Assembly: GCA_945886995.1 (NCBI GenBank)
Contig: CAMCZJ010000116.1
Span: 1 to 9,831 of the forward strand
Direction of reading: 5' to 3'
DNA from: Asaia bogorensis
GTDB lineage: Bacteria; Pseudomonadota; Alphaproteobacteria; Acetobacterales; Acetobacteraceae
Length of the DNA stretch: 9,831 nt
The translations under genes and the position numbers were made by a program. The stretch's first letter is position 1, and each line of letters starts with the position of its first letter. This document shows, piece after piece, positions 1 to 6,362 of this stretch. The notes under the pieces were generated by a model. That model was given only the letters and a program-made list of their open reading frames with translations. It searched no databases and was not told the origin of the DNA.

Positions 1-148
1 AAAGCGTCCCCTTTACCACGCGCGTCGAGCCTGTTTCGCCCCCATCTGCCGCTGATAAGGCGGGTGATTGGTGGAGGCGCCGGGTACCGCCCCCGGGTCC
101 GCAACGCTTATTCCGAGCCGTGTTTATCGCCATAGTCACCGAAGTGAC
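1..148 (-). ncRNA. ssrA: tmRNA, circularly permuted two-piece (alphaproteobacterial) form; partial at left edge
   Basis: tmRNA rescues stalled ribosomes and tags unfinished proteins. Reading the minus strand, an acceptor piece comes first and ends in ACCA (CCA at 71-69). The 7-nt strand CGCCTCC (79-73) pairs fully with GGGGGCG (43-37), which opens the coding piece. The third pair is G-U, the alanine tRNA identity element. A 5-bp T stem (96-92 with 84-80) encloses a 7-nt loop, and GGAC precedes it as in E. coli tmRNA. After the acceptor 5' strand, GGCTCGACG resembles the E. coli GGATTCGACG. A 25-nt segment (68-44) separates the two pieces and would be removed in maturation. CCA lying upstream of the 5' acceptor strand is the permuted order known from Alphaproteobacteria. 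A GTCAC-TTCG-GTGAC hairpin (148-135) may mark the RNA's 5' end, but that end is approximate. The tag frame lies outside the window. The layout is seen directly; the identity rests on motif recall. Confidence 0.85.
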
Positions 149-154
149 GAGGCA

Positions 155-160
155 CATATA
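155..160 (-). promoter_or_regulatory. possible -10 box of ssrA
   Basis: TATATG on the minus strand lies about 7 nt before the TTCG hairpin that appears to open the tmRNA acceptor piece, and 31 nt downstream of the amidohydrolase stop codon. No convincing -35 hexamer is present at normal spacing (around 178-183 reads TCGAAA). The assignment rests on position and the A/T-rich hexamer in otherwise G+C-rich DNA. ssrA could instead be reached by read-through from the amidohydrolase gene, since I see no terminator between them. Confidence 0.25.
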
Positions 161-190
161 GGCGCCTTGGCGCGTGATTTCGAGGGGGGC

Positions 191-1351
191 TTACGCGCCC
201 GGCAAGCCCTTTTCCACCACGCGCGCATAAAGCGCGGCGCCATAGGGGATTGCCTCATCATTGAATTGATAGCGCGGGTTATGCGGCATGGCGCCATCAC
301 CATTGCCAAGGTAAATATAGGCGCCGGGGACACGTTCCATCATGAAGGAAAAATCCTCAGACCCCATGCCCGGCGGCTTGTCCCGCGCCACCTTGGCGTC
401 GCCCACCAATTCCGCTGCGGCAGCGGCATAGGCTTCGGTCTGCTCCGCATCATTGATGGTGGGGGCAAAAATCAGCCGGTAATCCAGGTTGGCCGCGGCA
501 CCAAAGCCGGCCGCGACCCCTTCGGCCACGCGCCTCAGCCCTTCTTCGATCTGCGCGCTGACTTCGCGGGCGAAAAACCGCGCCGTGCCGGAAATCACGG
601 CGGTTTCGGGGATGACATTATAGGCATCGCCCCCCACCACCTTGGTCACACTCACCACTGCTGGATCACGCGGGGAAAGATTTCGCGAAACAATGGATTG
701 CAGCGCGGTGGTGACATGGCAGGCGGCCAATACGGGATCAATGGAGACCTCAGGCCGCGCACCATGGGAACCCTTGCCTGTGATGGTGATATCGAAAAAG
801 GCGCCCCCCGCAGCGGTGGGGCCGCTATTGATGCCATATTCGCCAAGCGGCATGCCGGGGCGGTTGTGCATGCCGTAAATGGCATCGCAGGGGAAACGCT
901 CAAACAGACCATCCGCCAACATGGCAAGCGCACCGCCGCAGCCTTCTTCCCCCGGCTGGAAGATGAAATGGACAATGCCGTCGAAATTGCGGGTCTCCGC
1001 CAGGTATTTGGCGGCCCCCAGCAGCATGGTGGTATGGCCATCATGCCCGCAGGCATGCATCGCCCCCTTCACTGTGCTGCGATAGGGCACATCATTCAGT
1101 TCTTCCATCGGCAGCGCATCCATATCGGCGCGCAGCCCAATGGCGCGATTGCCGGACCCATTGCGAAGCACGCCAACCACACCCGTGCCACCCACGCCGC
1201 GATGCACTTCAATCCCGAGTGCTTCCAGCGCGGTGGCCACTTTCTCTGCCGTGCGGAATTCCGCCATGCCGAGTTCCGGATGGGCATGAAGGTCACGCCG
1301 GAAGGCGGTGAGCTCGGCCTGGTGGCGGCGGATGGCATCAATTGGGGACAT
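191..1351 (-). CDS. M20D-family metal-dependent amidohydrolase (hippurate / N-acyl amino acid hydrolase type)
   Basis: A 386-aa cytoplasmic peptidase-like enzyme expected to cleave the amide bond of N-acyl amino acids or similar compounds, releasing a carboxylate and an amino acid. Family marks in order: HAHPELGMAEF (22-32), GLRADMDALP (72-81), ACGHDGHT (100-107), QPGEEG (132-137), MHNRPG (161-166), GMGSEDFS (328-335) and MPHNPRYQFND (355-365). By family knowledge, C101, H103, E136, H162 and H357 are the metal ligands; all are present, so the enzyme looks active. Length matches the family (about 380-400 aa). I start it at the ATG at 1351 because GGAG (1361-1358) lies 6 nt upstream and the protein opens as family members do; the frame is open back to 1462 but that extension is basic and low complexity. 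It is divergent from thyX and transcribed towards ssrA. The substrate cannot be read from sequence; indole-acetyl-amino acid, hippurate or N-acetyl-amino acid hydrolase are all possible. Confidence 0.93.
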   Translation of the reverse strand: MSPIDAIRRHQAELTAFRRDLHAHPELGMAEFRTAEKVATALEALGIEVHRGVGGTGVVGVLRNGSGNRAIGLRADMDALPMEELNDVPYRSTVKGAMHACGHDGHTTMLLGAAKYLAETRNFDGIVHFIFQPGEEGCGGALAMLADGLFERFPCDAIYGMHNRPGMPLGEYGINSGPTAAGGAFFDITITGKGSHGARPEVSIDPVLAACHVTTALQSIVSRNLSPRDPAVVSVTKVVGGDAYNVIPETAVISGTARFFAREVSAQIEEGLRRVAEGVAAGFGAAANLDYRLIFAPTINDAEQTEAYAAAAAELVGDAKVARDKPPGMGSEDFSFMMERVPGAYIYLGNGDGAMPHNPRYQFNDEAIPYGAALYARVVEKGLPGA

Positions 1352-1421
1352 GGCGGGCTCCGGGGGGGCTGATTTCCCTTCCATCCTGCCCGGAACTGGC
1401 GCGCGGCGGAAGCGCCCGCGC

Positions 1422-1450
1422 TTGACCCGCCCGCCCCCCGCCGCTACCGC
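1422..1450 (+). promoter_or_regulatory. possible thyX promoter
   Basis: In the 128-bp divergent gap, TTGACC (1422-1427) is a good -35 match, and TACCGC lies 17 nt downstream (1445-1450) as a poor -10. This would give a leader of about 25 nt before the thyX ATG. The rest of the gap is G+C-rich, and I see no clear promoter for the opposite gene in it. Confidence 0.3.
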
Positions 1451-1479
1451 CAAACAGATCAAAACAGGCGAGTCTCACC

Positions 1480-2418
1480 ATGGCGCTTACCGATGCCCAG
1501 CAGCAGGAAATCGCAGCCGCCCGCGCAAGCGAGGCACCGACGCGCCGCCCGAGCGTGCCGGCGCTGGAAGCCATGCTGTTCGAAGCGCTCCCCGTGCTGG
1601 ATCACGGCTTTGTCCGTGTGATTGACTATATGGGCGATGACGCTGCCATTGTGCAGGCGGCGCGCGTATCTTACGGGCGTGGCACCCGCGCGGCGAATGA
1701 GGATCGCGGCCTGATCCGTTACCTGATGCGCCATCGCCACAGCACACCGTTTGAGATGTGCGAAATCAAATACCATGTGAAGTTGCCGATCTTTATCGCG
1801 CGGCAATGGATCCGGCATCGCACCGCCAATGTGAATGAATATTCCGCGCGCTATTCCATTCTGGACCGCGAATTCTACATCCCCGCGCAGGAAAACCTGG
1901 CGGCGCAATCTGCCAGTAACCGCCAGGGGCGCGGCGATGTGCTTGAAGGCGCTGAAGCCGCGCGCGTGCTTGATCTGCTGCGTGAAGACGCCACGCGCAA
2001 TTACGACCATTACCTTGAAATGCTGAATGAGGATGATGAAGGTGCTGCGCGCGATGAAAGCCGCCAGGGCTTGGCGCGCGAATTGGCGCGGATGAACCTC
2101 ACGCTCAATGCCTATACGCAATGGTATTGGAAGACAGATTTGCACAATCTGCTGCATTTCCTGTCGCTGCGCGCCGATGCCCATGCCCAATATGAAATCC
2201 GCGTCTATGCGGATGCCATGCTCAAAACAGTTGAGGCTTGGGTGCCGATGGCCTTTGAAGCCTTCCGCGATTATCGCATGGGCGCGGTGACGCTTTCCGC
2301 GCAAATGATCGCGATCCTGCGCCGCATGCTGGCAGGGGAAGCCGTGACGCAAGAAACCAGCGGGCTTTCCAAGCGCGAATGGCGGGAGATGATGGAAATG
2401 CTGGATCAGAAGGTCTGA
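1480..2418 (+). CDS. thyX: FAD-dependent thymidylate synthase ThyX
   Basis: Makes dTMP from dUMP, using methylene-tetrahydrofolate as carbon donor and NADPH through FAD as reductant, so folate leaves as tetrahydrofolate rather than dihydrofolate. The protein has 312 aa. The signature RHRX7S is exact: R112-H113-R114, seven residues, S122, in RQWIRHRTANVNEYSARYS (108-126). The second RH-containing element, RYLMRHRHSTPFEM (80-93), and the C-terminal NLLHFLSLRADAHAQYEIR (223-241), which helps bind dUMP and FAD, are both typical. ThyX proteins often have 220-260 aa; the extra length lies in a roughly 45-residue N-terminal lead and an acidic insert near 140-195, as in alphaproteobacterial forms. 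The ATG at 1480 follows a weak purine stretch (AGGCGAG). The next gene starts 4 nt after its stop, suggesting co-transcription. Whether the genome also carries thyA cannot be seen here. Confidence 0.97.
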   Translation: MALTDAQQQEIAAARASEAPTRRPSVPALEAMLFEALPVLDHGFVRVIDYMGDDAAIVQAARVSYGRGTRAANEDRGLIRYLMRHRHSTPFEMCEIKYHVKLPIFIARQWIRHRTANVNEYSARYSILDREFYIPAQENLAAQSASNRQGRGDVLEGAEAARVLDLLREDATRNYDHYLEMLNEDDEGAARDESRQGLARELARMNLTLNAYTQWYWKTDLHNLLHFLSLRADAHAQYEIRVYADAMLKTVEAWVPMAFEAFRDYRMGAVTLSAQMIAILRRMLAGEAVTQETSGLSKREWREMMEMLDQKV

Positions 2419-2422
2419 GCCC

Positions 2423-2698
2423 ATGTCCGATGCGCGCGGACGGGGCGTGGCGCGTCAATTGCACTCTGGCGGTCAGGCTGGCGGGCAGGCAAGCGGGCAG
2501 GCGCGAACGGCGGGGCGGAAAGCCAAGCCCCCTGCCGCCGGCTGGCGGCAGCGCTTTGGCTTCATCATCGCTTTTGTGCTGGCGACGTTGATAGGCCTGC
2601 CGTTGGCGAATGCCTTGATGGGTCAGGTCGCGGCCATGGTGCTGGCCGCGTTTATTGGCGGCTTCGCGCTGGGGCGGATGACGCTGAAGAAGCGCTGA
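2423..2698 (+). CDS. small two-helix membrane protein of unknown function
   Basis: A 91-aa protein that I do not recognise. Residues 1-40 are hydrophilic, basic and low complexity, rich in Gly, Gln and Ala, with repeated GGQA/SGQA units that follow a near-repeat in the DNA (GCGGGCAGGC occurring twice near 2480-2500). Two hydrophobic stretches follow, about 46-65 and 67-84, separated by a short N-A-L-M-G turn, and the protein ends in a basic RMTLKKR tail. This predicts a helical hairpin in the inner membrane with a positively charged cytoplasmic N-terminus. It begins 4 nt after the thyX stop, with AGAAGG (2408-2413) as a plausible ribosome binding site inside the thyX end, so it is probably translated from the thyX message. 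There is no functional link to dTMP synthesis that I can see. The spacing and hydrophobic pattern make it likely a real gene. Confidence 0.65.
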   Translation: MSDARGRGVARQLHSGGQAGGQASGQARTAGRKAKPPAAGWRQRFGFIIAFVLATLIGLPLANALMGQVAAMVLAAFIGGFALGRMTLKKR

Positions 2699-2699
2699 A

Positions 2700-2743
2700 G
2701 CGTTTTCAAGCCAAGTGACATCACTTGGCTGCTCGGAAAACGC
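2700..2743. repeat. nested palindrome (REP/BIME-like intergenic element), possible bidirectional terminator
   Basis: Outer arms GCGTTTTC (2700-2707) and GAAAACGC (2736-2743) are perfect reverse complements. Inside them, AGCCAAGTGA (2709-2718) and TCACTTGGCT (2721-2730) form a second perfect 10-bp inverted repeat, with a 5-nt bulge (GCTCG, 2731-2735) on one side. It fills most of the gap between the convergent small membrane protein gene and mrp. No U tract immediately follows the stem in either direction, although AAAAAA at 2748-2753 supplies a T run before the hairpin on the mrp strand. The sequence resembles from memory a palindromic family common between genes of Rhizobiales (GCGTTTTCAAGC-GAAGTGG ... 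GAAAACGC), so I call it a repeat-family member. Only one copy is in the window. It may also stop transcription or protect 3' ends. Confidence 0.6.
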
Positions 2744-2755
2744 GACCAAAAAACC

Positions 2756-3859
2756 TCACTCCATCACAATCTTCGGCGCCGCCTCCGCCTTCGCCGCCGC
2801 CTTTTCCCAAACGCGGCGCGCGATGCGGCGATAGGTTTGCGCCTCATCCGAATCCGGCCGCGCCATCACAATCGGCGTGCCGGCATCCGCCAATTCCCGG
2901 ATTTCGAGCTTGAGCGGCAATTCACCCAAAAACTCAACGCCAAGCCTCTCCGCTTCCCGCCGCGCGCCGCCATGGCTGAAGATATCGGACCGATGGTTGC
3001 AATTTGGGCAGCAGAAGAAGGACATATTCTCGATCAGCCCCAGCACCGGGACATTGACCTTTTCAAACATGCGTACGCCGCGCCTGGCATCCAAAAGCGC
3101 CACATCCTGCGGCGTGGAGACAATCACCGCCCCCGCCAAGGGCACGCGCTGAGACATCGTCAACTGCGCGTCACCCGTCCCCGGCGGCATATCCACAATC
3201 ATCACATCCAAGGGGCCCCAGGCCACTTGCCCCATCATCTGCTCCAGCGCCCCCATCACCATAGGGCCGCGCCAGATCATGGGCGTTTCTTCCTCCACCA
3301 AAAAGCCGATGGACATGGCCTTCAGCCCCCAGCGGCTAAGCGGGATGATTCGCTGGCCCTCTGACCGCGGTCTTTCGCGCGTGCCGAGCATTTGCGGCAG
3401 CGAAGGCCCGTAGATATCCGCGTCCAAAAGCCCAACCTTGAGGCCATCCGCAGCCAAGGCCACCGCCAGATTGACCGCAGTGGTGGATTTGCCCACGCCC
3501 CCCTTGCCGGAGGCAACCGCGATGATCGCCCTGACATCGGAAAGCAGCATGGGTCCGGGGCCTGCCGGGCCGCGCGGGGCAGCGGGGCGGGCGGCGGGTG
3601 CGGCTTCGGCGCGATGCGCGGTCAGCACGGCGGTTGCGGAAATCACCCCCGGCACCGCGCGGGCGGCGGCTTCAGCCGCAGCGCGCACGGGTTCCATGGC
3701 AGCGGCGGCTTCCCGCGCCACTTGAAGGGCGAAATGCACCATGCCATCGCGCACCACCAGGCCCTGAACCATGCCCGCTGCCACCACATCCTGGCCCGAA
3801 GCCGGGTCCTTCACCGCCGTCAGGGCCTTTGTCACCGCTGCCGCCAAATCATCCGCCAT
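2756..3859 (-). CDS. mrp: Mrp/ApbC/NBP35-family iron-sulfur cluster carrier ATPase
   Basis: A cytoplasmic P-loop ATPase that binds a labile [4Fe-4S] cluster and passes it to target proteins. The 367-aa protein has an N-terminal MIP18/DUF59-like domain (about 3-80), an Ala/Pro-rich linker (83-104), then the ATPase. The ATPase shows the deviant Walker A SGKGGVGKST (117-126) with signature lysine K119, LLDADIYGPS (144-153), VDMPPGTGDAQLT (222-234), TPQDVALLDA (249-258) and ENMSFFCCPNC (277-287). C284 and C287 are the conserved CxxC whose cysteines hold the cluster at the dimer interface; C283 is an extra neighbour. Length is normal for the domain-fused bacterial type. The ATG at 3859 is the first in frame and has no strong Shine-Dalgarno site. 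The gene is divergent from hflK and convergent with the thyX pair. The fold and family are clear; the client proteins are not. Confidence 0.95.
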   Translation of the reverse strand: MADDLAAAVTKALTAVKDPASGQDVVAAGMVQGLVVRDGMVHFALQVAREAAAAMEPVRAAAEAAARAVPGVISATAVLTAHRAEAAPAARPAAPRGPAGPGPMLLSDVRAIIAVASGKGGVGKSTTAVNLAVALAADGLKVGLLDADIYGPSLPQMLGTRERPRSEGQRIIPLSRWGLKAMSIGFLVEEETPMIWRGPMVMGALEQMMGQVAWGPLDVMIVDMPPGTGDAQLTMSQRVPLAGAVIVSTPQDVALLDARRGVRMFEKVNVPVLGLIENMSFFCCPNCNHRSDIFSHGGARREAERLGVEFLGELPLKLEIRELADAGTPIVMARPDSDEAQTYRRIARRVWEKAAAKAEAAPKIVME

Positions 3860-3924
3860 CGCTTGAAAAGCCCTTGCTCATGGTCAATATCCGCCCCACC
3901 CGGGATTACAGCGCCGTTAGCTGC

Positions 3925-3953
3925 TTTTCGGGAGGGTCGCGTGCCTCTATATG
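3925..3953 (+). promoter_or_regulatory. possible hflK operon promoter
   Basis: TATATG (3948-3953) is the best -10-like hexamer in the 177-bp gap between the divergent mrp and hflK genes. TTTTCG lies 17 nt upstream (3925-3930) as a poor -35. It would give an hflK leader of about 77 nt. HflKC operons are heat-responsive in some bacteria, but I could not make a clear sigma-32 box here. I found no convincing promoter for mrp on the other strand. Confidence 0.28.
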
Positions 3954-3960
3954 GGGGTTG

Positions 3961-4006
3961 GCTTCCCGCTTGAAGCATCCCGCCCAGTTTTGGGCCTTTC
4001 GTTTTT
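3961..4006 (+). promoter_or_regulatory. two short hairpins and a T-rich run in the hflK leader
   Basis: GCTTC (3961-3965) pairs with GAAGC (3972-3976). Then GCCCA (3982-3986) pairs with TGGGC (3991-3995) around a GTTT loop, followed by TTTCGTTTTT (3997-4006). The second has the shape of a weak intrinsic terminator, yet no plus-strand gene ends upstream. If it works, it would lower or condition transcription into hflK. Stems of only 5 bp make chance formation quite possible. Confidence 0.25.
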
Positions 4007-4036
4007 GACGTTCACCTGCTGGAGGCCACGCCTTTC

Positions 4037-5266
4037 ATGCCCTGGAATAATAATAGTGGCGGTCAAAGCCCCTGGGGCAATCCGCGCCCGCAGGGCCCTT
4101 GGGGCCAGCCGCCTTCGGGTGGCGGTGGCGGCGGCGGCGGAGGCGGCCAGGGTGGCCGTGGCCCCGACATTGATGATGCGATAAGGCAGGCCCAGGAAGC
4201 GCTTCGCCGCGTGCTGCCGGGTGGCGGTGCAGGTAGCGGCAAGCTGGTGGCCCTGCTTGGCATTGTTGTTGTTATTGGCTGGGCGCTTTCCGGCTTTTAT
4301 CGCGTGCAGCCTGATGAACAGGGCGTGGTCATGCGCTTCGGCGCCTTCAGCCATACCACTCAGCCCGGTTTGAATTATCGCCTGCCTTGGCCAGTTGAAA
4401 GCCACACCACACCGCGCGTCACGCGCATCAACCGCGTGGATATCGGCTTTGTCGGCGCACAGGATGGCGGCATCACGGGTGGGCGCGTGATGGCAGCGCG
4501 CGATGTTCTCGAAGAAAGCCTGATGCTGACGGGCGATGAAAATATCATTGACATTGATGTCGCCGTCTTTTGGCGCATCCGCGATGCGGGCGAGTTTCTT
4601 TTCAATACGCGAAACCCGGAAAGCACGGTGAAAACCGCAGCCGAGAGCGTGATGCGCGAAGTGATCGGGCGCACCCCCATCCAGCCTGCGCTGACCGAAG
4701 CGCGTGCCCAGATTGAACAGGAAGTGCGCCGCGGTGCCCAGGTGATCATGGACCAATACAAGGCCGGCATCGAAATCACGCAGGTGCAATTGCAGAAGGT
4801 GGACCCGCCAGCCCAGGTGGTTGATGCTTTCCGCGATGTGCAGCGCGCCAATGCGGACCGTGAGCGTTTGCGCAATGAAGCGGAAAGCTTCCGCAATGAC
4901 ATCATCCCCCGCGCCCGTGGTGAGGCTGAACGCATGAGCCAGGAAGCCCAGGGCTTCCGCGAAAGCCAAGTGGCGCGTGCCGGCGGTGAAAGTGCCCGCT
5001 TCCTATCCGTGCTTTCCGCTTATGAATTGGCGCGCGATGTGACCACGCGCCGGATGTATCTGGAAACCATGGAAGAAATCCTCCGGCGCAACCCCAAGGT
5101 CATTGTGGATGACCGCTTGCAGGGCGTGGTGCCCTTCCTGCAATTGGGTGAAAACGGGGGGGCGCGACAGGCGCCTGCCGCAACACCTCAGCAGCGGCCC
5201 GCGCCGCTGCCACCGGGAGCCGCCGCCGCGCCCATGATGCAAAACCGTACGGGGGCGCCGCGATGA
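4037..5266 (+). CDS. hflK: HflK, SPFH-family membrane regulator of FtsH protease
   Basis: Partner of HflC in the large ring/cage that surrounds the FtsH protease in the inner membrane and limits its attack on membrane proteins. The 409-aa protein opens with a Pro/Trp/Gly-rich cytoplasmic tail (PWNNN, PWGNP, PWGQPP), a run of ten glycines (28-37) and a short amphipathic stretch (44-60). One membrane helix follows (about 69-88). The SPFH/band-7 domain starts at GFYRVQPDEQGVVMRFG (86-102) and runs to about 270. A charged coiled-coil region (about 265-345) follows, with helix-forming repeats such as DRERLRNEAESFRND. The last 35 residues are rich in Pro, Ala and Gln. The start at 4037 is supported by GGAGG at 4021-4025, 11 nt upstream, and by the typical MPWNNN opening. 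Its stop overlaps the hflC start by ATGA, so the two are translationally coupled. Confidence 0.97.
   Translation: MPWNNNSGGQSPWGNPRPQGPWGQPPSGGGGGGGGGGQGGRGPDIDDAIRQAQEALRRVLPGGGAGSGKLVALLGIVVVIGWALSGFYRVQPDEQGVVMRFGAFSHTTQPGLNYRLPWPVESHTTPRVTRINRVDIGFVGAQDGGITGGRVMAARDVLEESLMLTGDENIIDIDVAVFWRIRDAGEFLFNTRNPESTVKTAAESVMREVIGRTPIQPALTEARAQIEQEVRRGAQVIMDQYKAGIEITQVQLQKVDPPAQVVDAFRDVQRANADRERLRNEAESFRNDIIPRARGEAERMSQEAQGFRESQVARAGGESARFLSVLSAYELARDVTTRRMYLETMEEILRRNPKVIVDDRLQGVVPFLQLGENGGARQAPAATPQQRPAPLPPGAAAAPMMQNRTGAPR
4118..4147 (+). repeat. GGC/GGT codon run encoding ten glycines in hflK
   Basis: Ten consecutive Gly codons, with GGC dominant and one GGA, form a near-perfect trinucleotide repeat in the cytoplasmic tail of HflK. 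Such a tract could change length by slippage without breaking the frame. Poly-Gly tails are common in alphaproteobacterial HflK. Confidence 0.8.
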
Positions 5267-6165
5267 ACCGCTCTGTCATTCTGCTCGGCATTCTTGCCGC
5301 GGCAATCTTCACCGCGTCTTCCACGCTGTTCACGGTGCACCAGACGCAGCAGGTGCTGATCACGCAATTTGGCGAACCACGCCGTGTGATCCAGGAACCC
5401 GGCCTGCATTGGAAGCTGCCCTTCATTCAATCCGTGATCACCTTTGACCGGCGCCTGCTCGATTTCGACGCACCGGGCGAAGAAGTGATCCTGGGCGATC
5501 AGCGCCGACTGATTGTGGATAGCTTCACGCGCTATCGCATCACCGATCCGCTGCGCTTCTTCCAGACGGTGGGCGCGACCGAAGCGGGCATTCGCGCCCG
5601 GCTCAATTCCATCGTCACCTCATCCTTGCGTCGCGTTTTGGGCAATGAGCCACTGCTTTCGGTGCTATCGGCGGATCGCACGCGAATCATGGGTGAAATC
5701 CGCCGTCAGGTGAATGAAGAAGCCCGCCAATTCGGCATTGCCGTGGAAGATGTACGCATTCGCCGCGCCGATCTGCCGGGCGAAAATACGCAAGCCATCC
5801 TGTCACGCATGCAATCCGAACGTGAACGCGTGGCGCGCGAAGCCCGCGCCGAGGGTGCGGAAGTGGCCCAGCGCGTGCGCGCAAGTGCTGAGCGTGAACG
5901 CACCGTGCTGATCGCGGAAGCCCAGGCGCAGGCCGACATCCTGCGCGGTCAGGGCGAACAGGAAGCCATCCGCATTTTCGCGGAAGCCTTCCAGCGCGAC
6001 CCGGCCTTCTTCCAATTCTGGCGCACCATGCAAGCCTATCGCGAGGCCTTTGCCGAAGGTGACACCAAAATGGTCCTCACCCCGGATTCGGAATTCTTCC
6101 GCTACTTCCGGGAAAGCCCGAATGGCCTTCCGGCCGCCCCAAGCCAGGCGCCAGCGCCGAGGTGA
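5263..6165 (+). CDS. hflC: HflC, SPFH-family membrane regulator of FtsH protease
   Basis: Second subunit of the HflKC complex that encloses and modulates FtsH. The 300-aa protein has an uncleaved N-terminal membrane anchor (about 5-24), then a periplasmic SPFH domain starting at FTVHQTQQVLITQFGEP (23-39), including GLHWKLPFIQSV (47-58) and the conserved RLLDFDAPGEE (64-74). An Arg/Glu/Ala-rich coiled coil spans about 183-240 (QSERERVAREARAEG, AQADILRGQGEQEA). The C-terminal LTPDSEFFRYF (272-282) is typical of HflC, and a short Pro/Ala tail follows. The start is fixed by the ATGA overlap with hflK at 5263-5266. The stop overlaps the GTG of the next gene by GTGA. Nothing is missing relative to the family. 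Confidence 0.97.
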   Translation: MNRSVILLGILAAAIFTASSTLFTVHQTQQVLITQFGEPRRVIQEPGLHWKLPFIQSVITFDRRLLDFDAPGEEVILGDQRRLIVDSFTRYRITDPLRFFQTVGATEAGIRARLNSIVTSSLRRVLGNEPLLSVLSADRTRIMGEIRRQVNEEARQFGIAVEDVRIRRADLPGENTQAILSRMQSERERVAREARAEGAEVAQRVRASAERERTVLIAEAQAQADILRGQGEQEAIRIFAEAFQRDPAFFQFWRTMQAYREAFAEGDTKMVLTPDSEFFRYFRESPNGLPAAPSQAPAPR

Positions 6166-6356
6166 GTTTCACCACACTGCTCCAGGGCATCGCCATAGCG
6201 CTGGCCCTGGAAGGTTTGGTGTATGCAATTGCGCCGGGCTTTATGCGCCGCGCTTTGGCATCCCTGGCTGAGGCACCGGAAAACCGGCTTCGTATTGGCG
6301 GCCTGATTGCCGCCACAGCCGGGATAGGCCTTGCCTGGCTGCTCAAGCTTTGGTGA
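6162..6356 (+). CDS. DUF2065 (YjeT-like) small membrane protein
   Basis: A 64-aa protein starting at GTG in a GTGA overlap with the hflC stop. It has two hydrophobic helices, about 4-24 and 45-63, joined by a basic loop (FMRRALASLAEAPENRLR). The pattern EGLVYAIAPGFMRR ... LRIGGLIAATAGIGLAWLL matches DUF2065 as I remember it. E. coli YjeT, also of DUF2065, sits directly after hflC as well, so this neighbourhood is conserved between distant proteobacteria. Its function is not established to my knowledge. The tight coupling to hflKC suggests a role with the HflKC-FtsH membrane complex, but that is inference. It is too short for anything but a membrane hairpin. Confidence 0.88.
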   Translation: MSFTTLLQGIAIALALEGLVYAIAPGFMRRALASLAEAPENRLRIGGLIAATAGIGLAWLLKLW

Positions 6357-6362
6357 CACTGT

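Noticed and set aside
68..1372. A 434-codon open frame on the plus strand
   Set aside because: It is antisense to the amidohydrolase, whose metal ligands and motifs are all intact. The His/Gly-rich translation has no recognisable domain and is a by-product of high G+C codon use.
1352..1462. N-terminal extension of the amidohydrolase
   Set aside because: The added 37 residues are basic and low complexity, lie in the divergent promoter gap, and are not needed by the family fold; GGAG points to 1351.
1459..2424. A 321-codon frame on the minus strand
   Set aside because: It is antisense to thyX, which has the exact RHRX7S signature. There are no domains and no start signals.
3947..4969. A 340-codon frame on the minus strand
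   Set aside because: It is the shadow of hflK; its composition follows complementary codons of the SPFH protein.
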